From contig NZ_FQVN01000004.1 in NCBI RefSeq assembly GCF_900129375.1, positions 1 through 64,000 on the forward strand: a stretch of DNA of 64,000 nt. The letters run 5' to 3'. The stretch is from Streptoalloteichus hindustanus. GTDB taxonomy: Bacteria > Actinomycetota > Actinomycetes > Mycobacteriales > Pseudonocardiaceae. The notes under the pieces are model-generated. The model was given only the letters and a program-made list of their open reading frames with translations. It searched no databases and was not told the DNA's origin. Positions within the stretch are counted from its first letter, which is position 1; every line of letters starts with the position of its first letter. Below are positions 25,091 through 33,500 of this stretch, piece after piece. The translations under genes were made by a program, and so were the position numbers.

Positions 25091-28000
25091 ATGCGTCGAG
25101 CAGCGGTCACTCACCACACGTCGCTCGGTCCGGTCGCGCGCTGGTGGAGACGGCTGTGGTCGCGGGTCCGGGGTGAGGGGACGGCGCGGGAGGAGCGCCC
25201 GGTTCCGCTGGCGCTGCCCCGGGATCGTCCTCTGCCGCTCTCGCTCACGCAGGAGTCCGAGTGGGTGTTCGCCAGGGAGGCCGCCGGCGAGGACTGGCAC
25301 CAGCCCACCCTGCCGCGGCTGGTCGGGTCGCTGCACCCGGTGGCGTTGTCCCTCGCGGTGCGGGCGGTGGTCGATCGGCACGAGAGCATGAGGACGCGGT
25401 TCCCCGTCGTGGACGGCGAAGCCGTTCAGGTGGTGGATCCGCCCGGAGCGCTCACCGCGCCCCTGGTCGATCTCAGCGGTCTGGACCCGGAAGCGCGGTC
25501 GGCCGCGGTGGGGCGGATCGAGGAGGAGGCCGCGACCCACCACTTCGACATGGCTGGGGCGTCGCTGGTGCGGGTGGCCCTGTTACGGCTGGACCCGGCG
25601 GAGCACGGGCTGTTGCTGTGCGTGCCGCACCTGGTCGCGGATCTGTGGTCCATGGCCGTCCTCACCTCCGATCTGCGGGCCAGTTACCAGGCCATCGCGC
25701 AGGGGCGTCCTGTCGAGCTGCCCCCGGTGGCGCAGCCGGCCGACGTGGGGGCGCGGGAACGGGCGCACTGGACCGCGGAACGCGCCGAACGGGAGTTGCG
25801 GCGCTGGCGGGAACGGCTCGATGGCCGCACGGCACTCGCGTTGCCCACGGATCATCCTCGGCCGACTGGTCGCCACCTGACCTGTTTCTGCGTTGGTGAC
25901 AGCCTGGACGTCGAGTTGAGCGAGCGGGTGCGGCAACTCGGGAGGGAGCAGGGCGCGACCCTGTACGTCACGATGCTCGCGGCGTTCCACGCGCTGCTCG
26001 CGCGTTACTGCTCGGCAGAGCGCCCGGTGACCTACTCGTCGTCTGCCGGCCGCCGGTCGCGGCTGGTGGAGAACGTCGTCGGCGCCTTCTCCGACTACCT
26101 GATCGTCGTCGGAGACTGTTCCGGCGATCCCACCTTCGAGGATCTGCTCGCGCGCACCCGGATCGAGTACTTCCGCGCGCACGACCACCAGCGGTTGCCG
26201 TTCCCGCTTCTGGTCCAGGGGGTGGACCCCGAACGCGCCCTGCGGCCGAACCTGCTGGAGCAGGTCGGTTTCTCGGTGCACAACACGCCGCCTGCCGTCC
26301 TGGAGCTCGGGTCGGATGTCGCGGTGGAGAACTTCGGGACCGAGCCGCCCGAGGACGAGGAGTGCGCGTGGACCGCGGACCTGGTCTTCGAGGTCTACGA
26401 CTACGGCGCGGGGGAAATCCAGGTCGACCTCACCCTCAACAAGGAGCTCTTCGAGCCGGTCGCCGGGGAGCAGTGGTTCGAGCGATACCGGAAGGTCCTG
26501 GACCAGGTGACGGCCGATCCCGGGCTTCGGCTGTCCTCTTTGGACATTCTGCTGCCGGAGGACGAAACGCCCGACGTCGAGGAGGAAAGCACCTCGTCGC
26601 CGGCGGGGACGGTCGTTGAGGCACTGCGTGAACGCCTGACTCTCACTCCGGACGCGATCGCGGTTCGGCACGAGGAACGGTTCCTGACGTTCGCCGGGCT
26701 CGCGCGGCAGGCCGGGGCGCTGGCTTCCCGGTTGTCGGACATGTCGCCCGAAGTGGGCCGGCCGGTTCTGGTGGCGCTCGCCGATCCGCTGGACCAGGTG
26801 GTGGCCACGACCGCTGTTCTGCTCGCGGGGCACGTGCCCATCGGCAGTAGTAGTCCACAGTGGACAGACGAGCGGTTCCGTGACGTCGTGGAGGTCCTGG
26901 GGTCTCCTCTGGCGATCGGGCGGGGCGAGGTGACCGCGAAGTGGGGAGTTCCCGACGCGGACACCCTCGATCTGGATCGCCTCGGCAGTGCTCCGCGTCG
27001 ACAGGTCGTGCCGCCGGCACATCCGGAACTTCTCGCGGCCCTTCGACCAGCGACTGAGAAGGCACGCCTGGTCATGACACCTCACCGTGCTCTTCTCGCC
27101 GACGCGGCGGCGTTTGCCGACACGGCGGGGCTCGGGGTGGGAATCCGCGTCGCCGCGACGGAGGATCGGGCCGCAGATGTCGCCCTGGCTCTGGTGTCCG
27201 GCGCGACCGTCGTCGTCCCCAGTGGCCAGCCGGACCCCGCACAGATCGACGTCGCCGTGGCGACCGCTGACCAGTGGCGGCGGCTGCTGGCGACGGGCAT
27301 TCGGGCGTCCGGGACGGAGGCCTGGTGTGGTCCCGCGCCCGTCCCTGCCCGGTTGGTGGCCGGACTCGCCGACGCGGGCTTCCTGGTCCGAGGTCGGCAC
27401 GGATGGCCGGAGGTGGGGACCACCCTCACTTCCGCTCGCCTCGACGAGCCCGCCGCCCTGGAACGCGGGGTGGGCACTCTGGGACAGGTCGTCAGTGGCC
27501 GTCGTGTGTCTCTTGTGGACAGTCGTGGAAATCCGTGTGCTGTCGGCGTGCCGGGAGAATTGACCGCTCCGGCTGTGGCCTCGGGCTACCTGGGCGAACC
27601 GGGGGCGACGGCGGACCGGTTCGTGCCGGACCCCACCGGAACCGGCGGCCGGCGGCACCGAGGGGACGTCCGCGTGCTGCGTACCAACCAGGGAACTCTC
27701 GAACTGGCCGCGCCTGTCCCGGGACACGTCGCGTTCGGCGGTCGGTTGCTCGACGTGGAGCTGATCGAGCAGACGTTGGCGGAGTGCGACGGCGTCACGG
27801 AAGCGCTGGCCACGGTCCAGGACTGGCCGAACTCCTTCGGCCTGCCCACACCCACTCTCGTCGCCTGGCTCACGGGAAGCCGGAAGCCCACCGAGGGCGA
27901 GGTGTGGGAGCACGCCCGCCACCGACTGCCACCACACCACCTGCCGACTGTTCTGGCCTGGCTGCCACCGGACGACCTCGCCCGCGCGCGCGTGGCTCCG

Positions 28001-28342
28001 GGGACGCTGCCCTCGCCCACCGAAGCGTTGCGGTTGCCGATCGGGACCGAGCCGCCGAGGACGGAAACCGAACGGGCACTCGCGCCGCTGTGGGCCTCAG
28101 TGCTGGGGGGCAAGGAAACGCCCCGCCGTGACGAGCACTTCTTCCGGGCTGGTGGTCGGGTCATCGACGCCGTGCGCCTGGTGGACGCCATCGAGCGCGA
28201 GTGGGGGATCGACGTCTCAGTGAGCGCGTTTCTCGCCGCACCGCGCCTGGCCGAGCTGGCGGAGTTGATCGAACACTCCGCCGGTGGCCGCCCGCCGCGA
28301 ACCGTCCACACTGTCCTGACCGAGGCCGAGGCTTCCCCGTGA
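25091..28342 (+). CDS. Degenerate NRPS: condensation - decayed adenylation - decayed carrier protein
   Basis: 1083 aa. A condensation domain spans residues about 45-480; the HHxxxDG motif reads PHLVADL (catalytic H180 and D184 kept, first His and Gly lost). An adenylation-like domain follows (about 540-980) but lacks the phosphate loop (no SGTTGxPKG), has only a remnant of the YRTGD step (HRGDVRV) and no catalytic Lys near the end. The carrier region reads FFRAGGRVIDAVRL, where the pantetheine Ser of LGGHS is missing. Codon 165 is TTA (25583-25585), rare in such genomes and a possible bldA control point. GAAGAGG precedes ATG 25091. It is intact in frame, so probably expressed as a condensation or scaffold protein. 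Confidence 0.85.
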   Translation: MRRAAVTHHTSLGPVARWWRRLWSRVRGEGTAREERPVPLALPRDRPLPLSLTQESEWVFAREAAGEDWHQPTLPRLVGSLHPVALSLAVRAVVDRHESMRTRFPVVDGEAVQVVDPPGALTAPLVDLSGLDPEARSAAVGRIEEEAATHHFDMAGASLVRVALLRLDPAEHGLLLCVPHLVADLWSMAVLTSDLRASYQAIAQGRPVELPPVAQPADVGARERAHWTAERAERELRRWRERLDGRTALALPTDHPRPTGRHLTCFCVGDSLDVELSERVRQLGREQGATLYVTMLAAFHALLARYCSAERPVTYSSSAGRRSRLVENVVGAFSDYLIVVGDCSGDPTFEDLLARTRIEYFRAHDHQRLPFPLLVQGVDPERALRPNLLEQVGFSVHNTPPAVLELGSDVAVENFGTEPPEDEECAWTADLVFEVYDYGAGEIQVDLTLNKELFEPVAGEQWFERYRKVLDQVTADPGLRLSSLDILLPEDETPDVEEESTSSPAGTVVEALRERLTLTPDAIAVRHEERFLTFAGLARQAGALASRLSDMSPEVGRPVLVALADPLDQVVATTAVLLAGHVPIGSSSPQWTDERFRDVVEVLGSPLAIGRGEVTAKWGVPDADTLDLDRLGSAPRRQVVPPAHPELLAALRPATEKARLVMTPHRALLADAAAFADTAGLGVGIRVAATEDRAADVALALVSGATVVVPSGQPDPAQIDVAVATADQWRRLLATGIRASGTEAWCGPAPVPARLVAGLADAGFLVRGRHGWPEVGTTLTSARLDEPAALERGVGTLGQVVSGRRVSLVDSRGNPCAVGVPGELTAPAVASGYLGEPGATADRFVPDPTGTGGRRHRGDVRVLRTNQGTLELAAPVPGHVAFGGRLLDVELIEQTLAECDGVTEALATVQDWPNSFGLPTPTLVAWLTGSRKPTEGEVWEHARHRLPPHHLPTVLAWLPPDDLARARVAPGTLPSPTEALRLPIGTEPPRTETERALAPLWASVLGGKETPRRDEHFFRAGGRVIDAVRLVDAIEREWGIDVSVSAFLAAPRLAELAELIEHSAGGRPPRTVHTVLTEAEASP

Positions 28343-28359
28343 CAGCCCGGCCGTGGCGC

Positions 28360-30141
28360 CTATGCCTGGTTCTCCGGGGGCGCCGCGGGGTCCAGATGTG
28401 CCGCGAGGCGGCGGACTGTCGGGAACCGGTAGATGTCCCGCACGGACACTGGGTGTTGGGTCATGTGCCCCAGGGCGCCGGCCAGACGTGCCGCGACGAG
28501 TGAGTGCCCGCCGAGAACGGTGAAGAAGTCGTCCTCGACCGAGACTTCGGCGATCCCGAGCACCTCGGACCAGACGTGGGCGATCGTGCGTTCGAGATCA
28601 GTGCGGGGTGGCACGACGGTGCGCGACTCCCGGACCAGCGGGGCCGACGGGTCGGGCAGCCGGTCCCGGTCGGCCTTGCCGCTGGTGGTGCGCGGCAACT
28701 CCCACACGACGTCGAGGTAGCCGGGCACCATGTAGGCCGGTAGCTTGCGCTCCACCAGGTCCAGGATCTCGTTGCGGTTCGGCGACCGCCCCGGCCGGGC
28801 GGGCACGACGTACGCGGCGAGCGCCTGGAGACCGTCGTGGTCCACCAGCCGGACGCAGGCCGCGCTCACCGCCGGGTGCTCCAGGAGCACCGACTCGATC
28901 TCGGTCAACTCGACGCGGTAGCCCCGGATCTTGACCTGGCTGTCGATCCGCCCGAGGAACTCCAGGTCTCCGGACTCGGTCCACCGGCCCAGGTCGCCGG
29001 TTCGGTAGCACCGCACGGGTTTCCGCTGCTCGTCGGCGAGGACGACGAACCGGGAGTCGGTGAGGTCGGGGTGGCTCACGTAGCCGCGGGCCAGCGTGTC
29101 ACCGCTGATCAACAACTCCCCGGCCGCGCCGGGCGGCACCGGGCACAGGTCCTCGCCGACGACGCGCACCTGGTATCCCGGCAGCGGTCTGCCGATCGAC
29201 ACCGGTTGGCCCGGAACGCACTCGCTGGCGGTGGCGTTGACGGTCGTCTCGGTCGGGCCGTAGACGTTGAGCAACCGGCGTCCCGGCCGCGCCCACCGGT
29301 TGACCAACTCCGGTGGGCACGGTTCTCCGCTGACCACAAGGGTTCGCAGAGTGGGGACGTCCTCGACCAGGGTGGCCAGCAGCGTCGGCACCGTCGAGAA
29401 GTAGGTGATCCCCAACTCCGCGAGGTGACGCGCCAGATCGCCGCCGAGGCGTGGCGCGCCGCGGCCGGGCACGACGAGCGCTGACCCGTTGGAGAAGGCC
29501 ATCCAGATCTCCTCGACCGAGCCGTCGAAGCTCAACGGGAAGCCCTGGTAGACGCGGTCGTCGGGGCCGGTGCCGCACACTTCGTTGAAGGAAGCCACAA
29601 ATCTCGTGACGTGGCGGTGTTCGGTCAGCACGCCCTTGGGGCGGCCGGTGCTGCCGGAGGTGTAGATGACGTAGGCCAGATCGCTCGGGTCGACGTCCGA
29701 TTCCTCGTGGCGGAGCGAAGAATCCGGAAGCGAACGGACGGACGCCCACTCCTGGTCCAGCGCGAGCCGTGCCGCTGTGCGGGGGAAGACGCGTTCGGCC
29801 TTCCCGGCCACGGCCGCCTCGGTCACGCACACCACGACGTCCAGTTCGTCGGCGACGTGCCTGACCCGGTCCTCGGGCAGGTCGGTGTCCACGGGCACGT
29901 ACGCCGCGCCGGCCTTGTGGCAGGCCAACACCGCGACGACCGGGAGTTCGGAGCGCTCACAGAAGATCGCGACGAACGTTCCCCGGTCGGCGCCGAGCTG
30001 ACGGAGTTTGCGCGCGAGCTGGTTGGTGACCTGGTCGAGCTGTTGGTAGGTCATCGCCCGGTCGCCGCACACCAACGCGAGCGCCTCCGGTCGGGCCGCC
30101 ACCTGTGACTGGAACACCTCGTGCAGACACCGTTCGCTCAT
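28360..30141 (-). CDS. NRPS adenylation-thiolation didomain
   Basis: 593 aa. A complete adenylation domain has A3 YTSGSTGRPKG, A4 FDGSVEEIW, A5 NVYGPTETTVNAT, A7 YRTGDLGRW, A8 GRIDSQVKIRGYRVEL and A10 TTSGKADRD. A carrier domain with an intact pantetheine site follows (FFTVLGGHSLVAARL, near residue 545). No condensation or thioesterase domain. Pocket residue D235 (GrsA numbering) is present, suiting an alpha-amino acid; I cannot predict which. It converges with the degenerate synthetase (17 bases between the ends) and could load an amino acid for that protein's condensation domain. Confidence 0.93.
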   Translation of the reverse strand: MSERCLHEVFQSQVAARPEALALVCGDRAMTYQQLDQVTNQLARKLRQLGADRGTFVAIFCERSELPVVAVLACHKAGAAYVPVDTDLPEDRVRHVADELDVVVCVTEAAVAGKAERVFPRTAARLALDQEWASVRSLPDSSLRHEESDVDPSDLAYVIYTSGSTGRPKGVLTEHRHVTRFVASFNEVCGTGPDDRVYQGFPLSFDGSVEEIWMAFSNGSALVVPGRGAPRLGGDLARHLAELGITYFSTVPTLLATLVEDVPTLRTLVVSGEPCPPELVNRWARPGRRLLNVYGPTETTVNATASECVPGQPVSIGRPLPGYQVRVVGEDLCPVPPGAAGELLISGDTLARGYVSHPDLTDSRFVVLADEQRKPVRCYRTGDLGRWTESGDLEFLGRIDSQVKIRGYRVELTEIESVLLEHPAVSAACVRLVDHDGLQALAAYVVPARPGRSPNRNEILDLVERKLPAYMVPGYLDVVWELPRTTSGKADRDRLPDPSAPLVRESRTVVPPRTDLERTIAHVWSEVLGIAEVSVEDDFFTVLGGHSLVAARLAGALGHMTQHPVSVRDIYRFPTVRRLAAHLDPAAPPENQA

Positions 30142-30528
30142 TTCGCGACCATACCGCCGTCACCACGTCGTTCAAGGGCCTTGCGGGGCACGCGGGCGGC
30201 GGCGGTTCAATGGTCAATATCAGCACGGAACTCACCGTGGAAAGTTTGGGGACAGAACTGATTCTCCTTTTCCCGGACCCCGGGGAGGGCCGGCCGCCGC
30301 CGAGGTCGCCGAGGTCGCCGGGGGTGACGAGCTCCTGAGCCCGCGGCGGCGCGCCAGCGAGCACACCCCGGTTTCCCCGAAGTGGCCGATCCTCGCTCCG
30401 GAAACACCGGCGGCGGGGAAATCCGTGCTGTGCCGGGGGTTCACAACCGGGGAAAGGAGCTCGGCCGGCCAGATCGACGTCCGACTCCTCCGGGTGGAAA
30501 AGATCATCGTGTCTTTCCCGATCAGGGG
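30142..30528. other. 387-bp intergenic region
   Basis: Lies between the minus-strand A-T didomain start and the end of the giant gene on the same strand. Short frames here have no ribosome sites and read as shadow-type sequence. I see no clear hairpin or operator; it should hold the didomain promoter. Confidence 0.45.
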
Positions 30529-33500
30529 TCAGCGGAGTCGGTGGAGTGCGATTCCGGCGAGTCGGAGGTTCCCGGCGAGACCCGGGGGCAGGACCAACCG
30601 GAGCTCGAACGCGGTGATCGGCTTGGCGCCGTTGGGAACCCAGTAGCTGCGGCTGGGCATGCGGGAGACGAGGTGCGTGACCGGCCACCAGATGTCGTTG
30701 GAGTCGCGGCGGATGTCGAGCCGCAGATGACGGAGCCAGGACTCGGGGTGGGCCGGGTCGTCCCACAGCGTGAGGCTGTCGAAGGTGACCGGCTTTTCGG
30801 GTTGGACGAGCAGGAAGCACAGGGGGAAGTTCTCCGCGCTGTACTCGACCCACGAGTCGCTCAGCCACGGCATGGCGGGCGGTGCGGGGTTCGGAGTTGT
30901 CGCCACCAGTTGCGCGGCCGGCAGTACCACCGGTTTGCCGAAGCCGATCGCGCTCACCTTGGTGCTCTCAGGCTTGAGGAGGTTGGCCGCGGTCACCGGC
31001 GGGATGGCGTTGTTGGTGCCGGTCATGACCACGACGGGGGCGCGTTCGGGGGCGAGGAGGTTGTCGCGCATGGTGGCCGCGGTGGAGCGCAGCAACGTTG
31101 TCCACCTGGGTTGGTAGGTGGTGCCGTCGATGCGGCTGACGTGGCCGAGCCAGGTGCCGATCAGCAGGTCCCCTCCGGGCAGCCACTTCGGCACCGGTAT
31201 CCCGGAAACATCGGTGACCAGCAGCGGTTCGGCGTGGGGGTTGAGCACGATGAGGTTGCCCTGTTCGTCGCCGCAGGCGATCCGACCGTCGGCGGCGACA
31301 TCGAGGTGGTGCAGGACATCGGCGGCCGGGTAGGAGCTGTGGAGTGTCCAACCGCCGCTGGTGACGCGGTACTGGTTGAGCCGCGTGTCGTGGATGGTGA
31401 TCAACGTTCGGCTGTCCGGGCTCCAGGCGCACTCGTCGGCTCTGACGGGCAGGACCGCCACGATCTCACCGTTGGTGTTGTCGAGCAGGAACACCCGGCC
31501 GCCGTCGAAGGTGCCGGCCACGGCCACCAACCGGCGGTCCGGGCTCAGCACGGCAGAGGTCGCCTTGCCCCCCAACGTGGTGATCTTCGGCGCCAGGTCG
31601 TTCCGCCAACGCGGGACGCCGGTGCTGACCTGGTACGCGATGGCCTTCTGCTGCCTGACCAGCAGCACGGTGTCCTCGTCCAACGCGGTGAGATGGGCTT
31701 CGCTGGCCGCGCCGGGGCGCTGCGACAGCGGGGCGTCCCACCAGTCCTGTTGCCACGGCAGCGTGCTGATGTCCTTGCTGTTGCTGCTGTTGCTGCTGTT
31801 GCTGCTGTTGCCCTTGCTGTCGCGTCGCCAGCCGCCGAGGCCGAGGTTGCCCGCGGTGACCACCCAGGAGCCACTGGGCGGGGTGGCGAACGCCGGTGGG
31901 AGGCCGTCGGGGCTGTTCGAGGTGATCCGGTGGAACCAGCGCGGTGTGTTGGCGTGCAGGTCGAACCGGCGCTCCACGCTGCCATCGCCCCGGACCAGGT
32001 ACAGCCCGTAGCCGCTGGGCGCGTCGAGAACCATGCCGTGGACCGCGACGACACCGCCGGAGATGGCGCGTGGGCTGAAGGTGTACTGCTGGCCGATCCG
32101 GGTCTGCCAGCGTTGCGCTCCGGTGTTCAGGTCCACCGCGTAGAGGTTGCTGTCCCAGTTGGACGCGGTCAGCACGGCGCTGTTGGAGGTCAGGGCGATG
32201 CCGTTGACGTGCGCGCCGAGTCGCTCGGTGGCAGCGTGCCAGCGATCGTGTCGTGGGGGTGCCGCGGAGACGGCCGCGCTGCTGGTGGGTGCCGCCGTGG
32301 GGCCGGTGAGCAGGTCCATGGGGTCGCGGGGGACGGGGACCTCGACGGCCGCGGCGTCCGTCTGACCGCTGAGGAGATCGACCACCGTCACGCGCAGCCG
32401 GCCGCGTGCGTTGACCGGAGCGGGGAGAGTGCCCTCGGCGGGCGCGGTGGTGTGGGTCTCCCACAGCACGGTGTCGGCCTCGTCCAGAATCCGAACCCGC
32501 ACCGGCAACGGCAGATCCGCGCTGGCGCCGCCCACACGCACCGACCACTGGACCCTGGTTGCCTTGGACGGTCCATCGTGGACGGTGGTCGCGGTGACCT
32601 TCGGCGCACCGACGGGTTCGGGCAGCAGCGCGTAGATCGCGACCGGCCAGTGCCGGAAGTCCGCGGTGACCGTGTTGTTCGCCGCCGGCGTGACCCGTTT
32701 GCCTGCCAGGACGTCGTACACCGCGCTGGCTCCGGCTCCGGCGGCGGGCAGCCGAAGTTGGCAGGTCAGCGGGGCCCGGACCGCGGAGAAGTTCTCCGCA
32801 CGACGGAAGATGGCATTGTCCACATCGAACATCGAGTTGTTCACCGCGACGACGATCCGCGCCCTGCCCATGCCGCGCTCGCTCACCAGGACCTGCGGAT
32901 CGTCCGCGGTGGGCCGCGCTTCGCCGACCACCTTCCCGAGCGCCGCGCGCAGGTCTCGACCGTGGTCGAGGCAGATCTGGTACCAGCTCCGCAGGATCGG
33001 GTTGGGATTCCAACTGTGGTAGGAGAAGTCGTTGCCCGCCTGGTGGAACAGCGGGGCGGCGGGGTCGGCGGGGTCTTCGGTGTAGCTCTTGTCGAACTTC
33101 AGGTTCGTCGGTGACCGCAACGGTGTGCTGCCCACCTCGGCGACCACGGAGTCCCGGCACTCGCCGTCGTGGAGCACGGGCACGCCGGCCCGCACCGTCT
33201 CGCGCACCGCGTTCACGACGTCGCTGTCGAACTTGATCTGTTCGTGCACCAGCAGCACGGCGGCGTAGTCGGTCAGTGGCCGCACTCCGGGCTTGCCCAG
33301 GTCCTCGACGAACACGATGCTCGCGGGAATGTGCGCGTACAGCAGCCCGAGGTACGCCTCGAAGATCCGTCCCAGGTGCTCGGGGTTGACCGGGCCCCAC
33401 TTCTCGACCGCGAACTGACGACGGGACACCAGGATCGCGACCCGGTCGAGGTTGTGGAACCGGCTGATCCACTCGCCGTACTCGTGCAGCACGCCGGTGA

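Noticed and set aside
31769-31812. The TTGCTG repeat as a regulatory element
   Set aside because: It keeps the reading frame of the giant gene and encodes an Asn/Ser loop; best seen as coding low complexity.
30382-33114. A 910-residue plus-strand open frame over the giant gene
   Set aside because: Shadow of the minus-strand gene, which alone shows propeller repeats.
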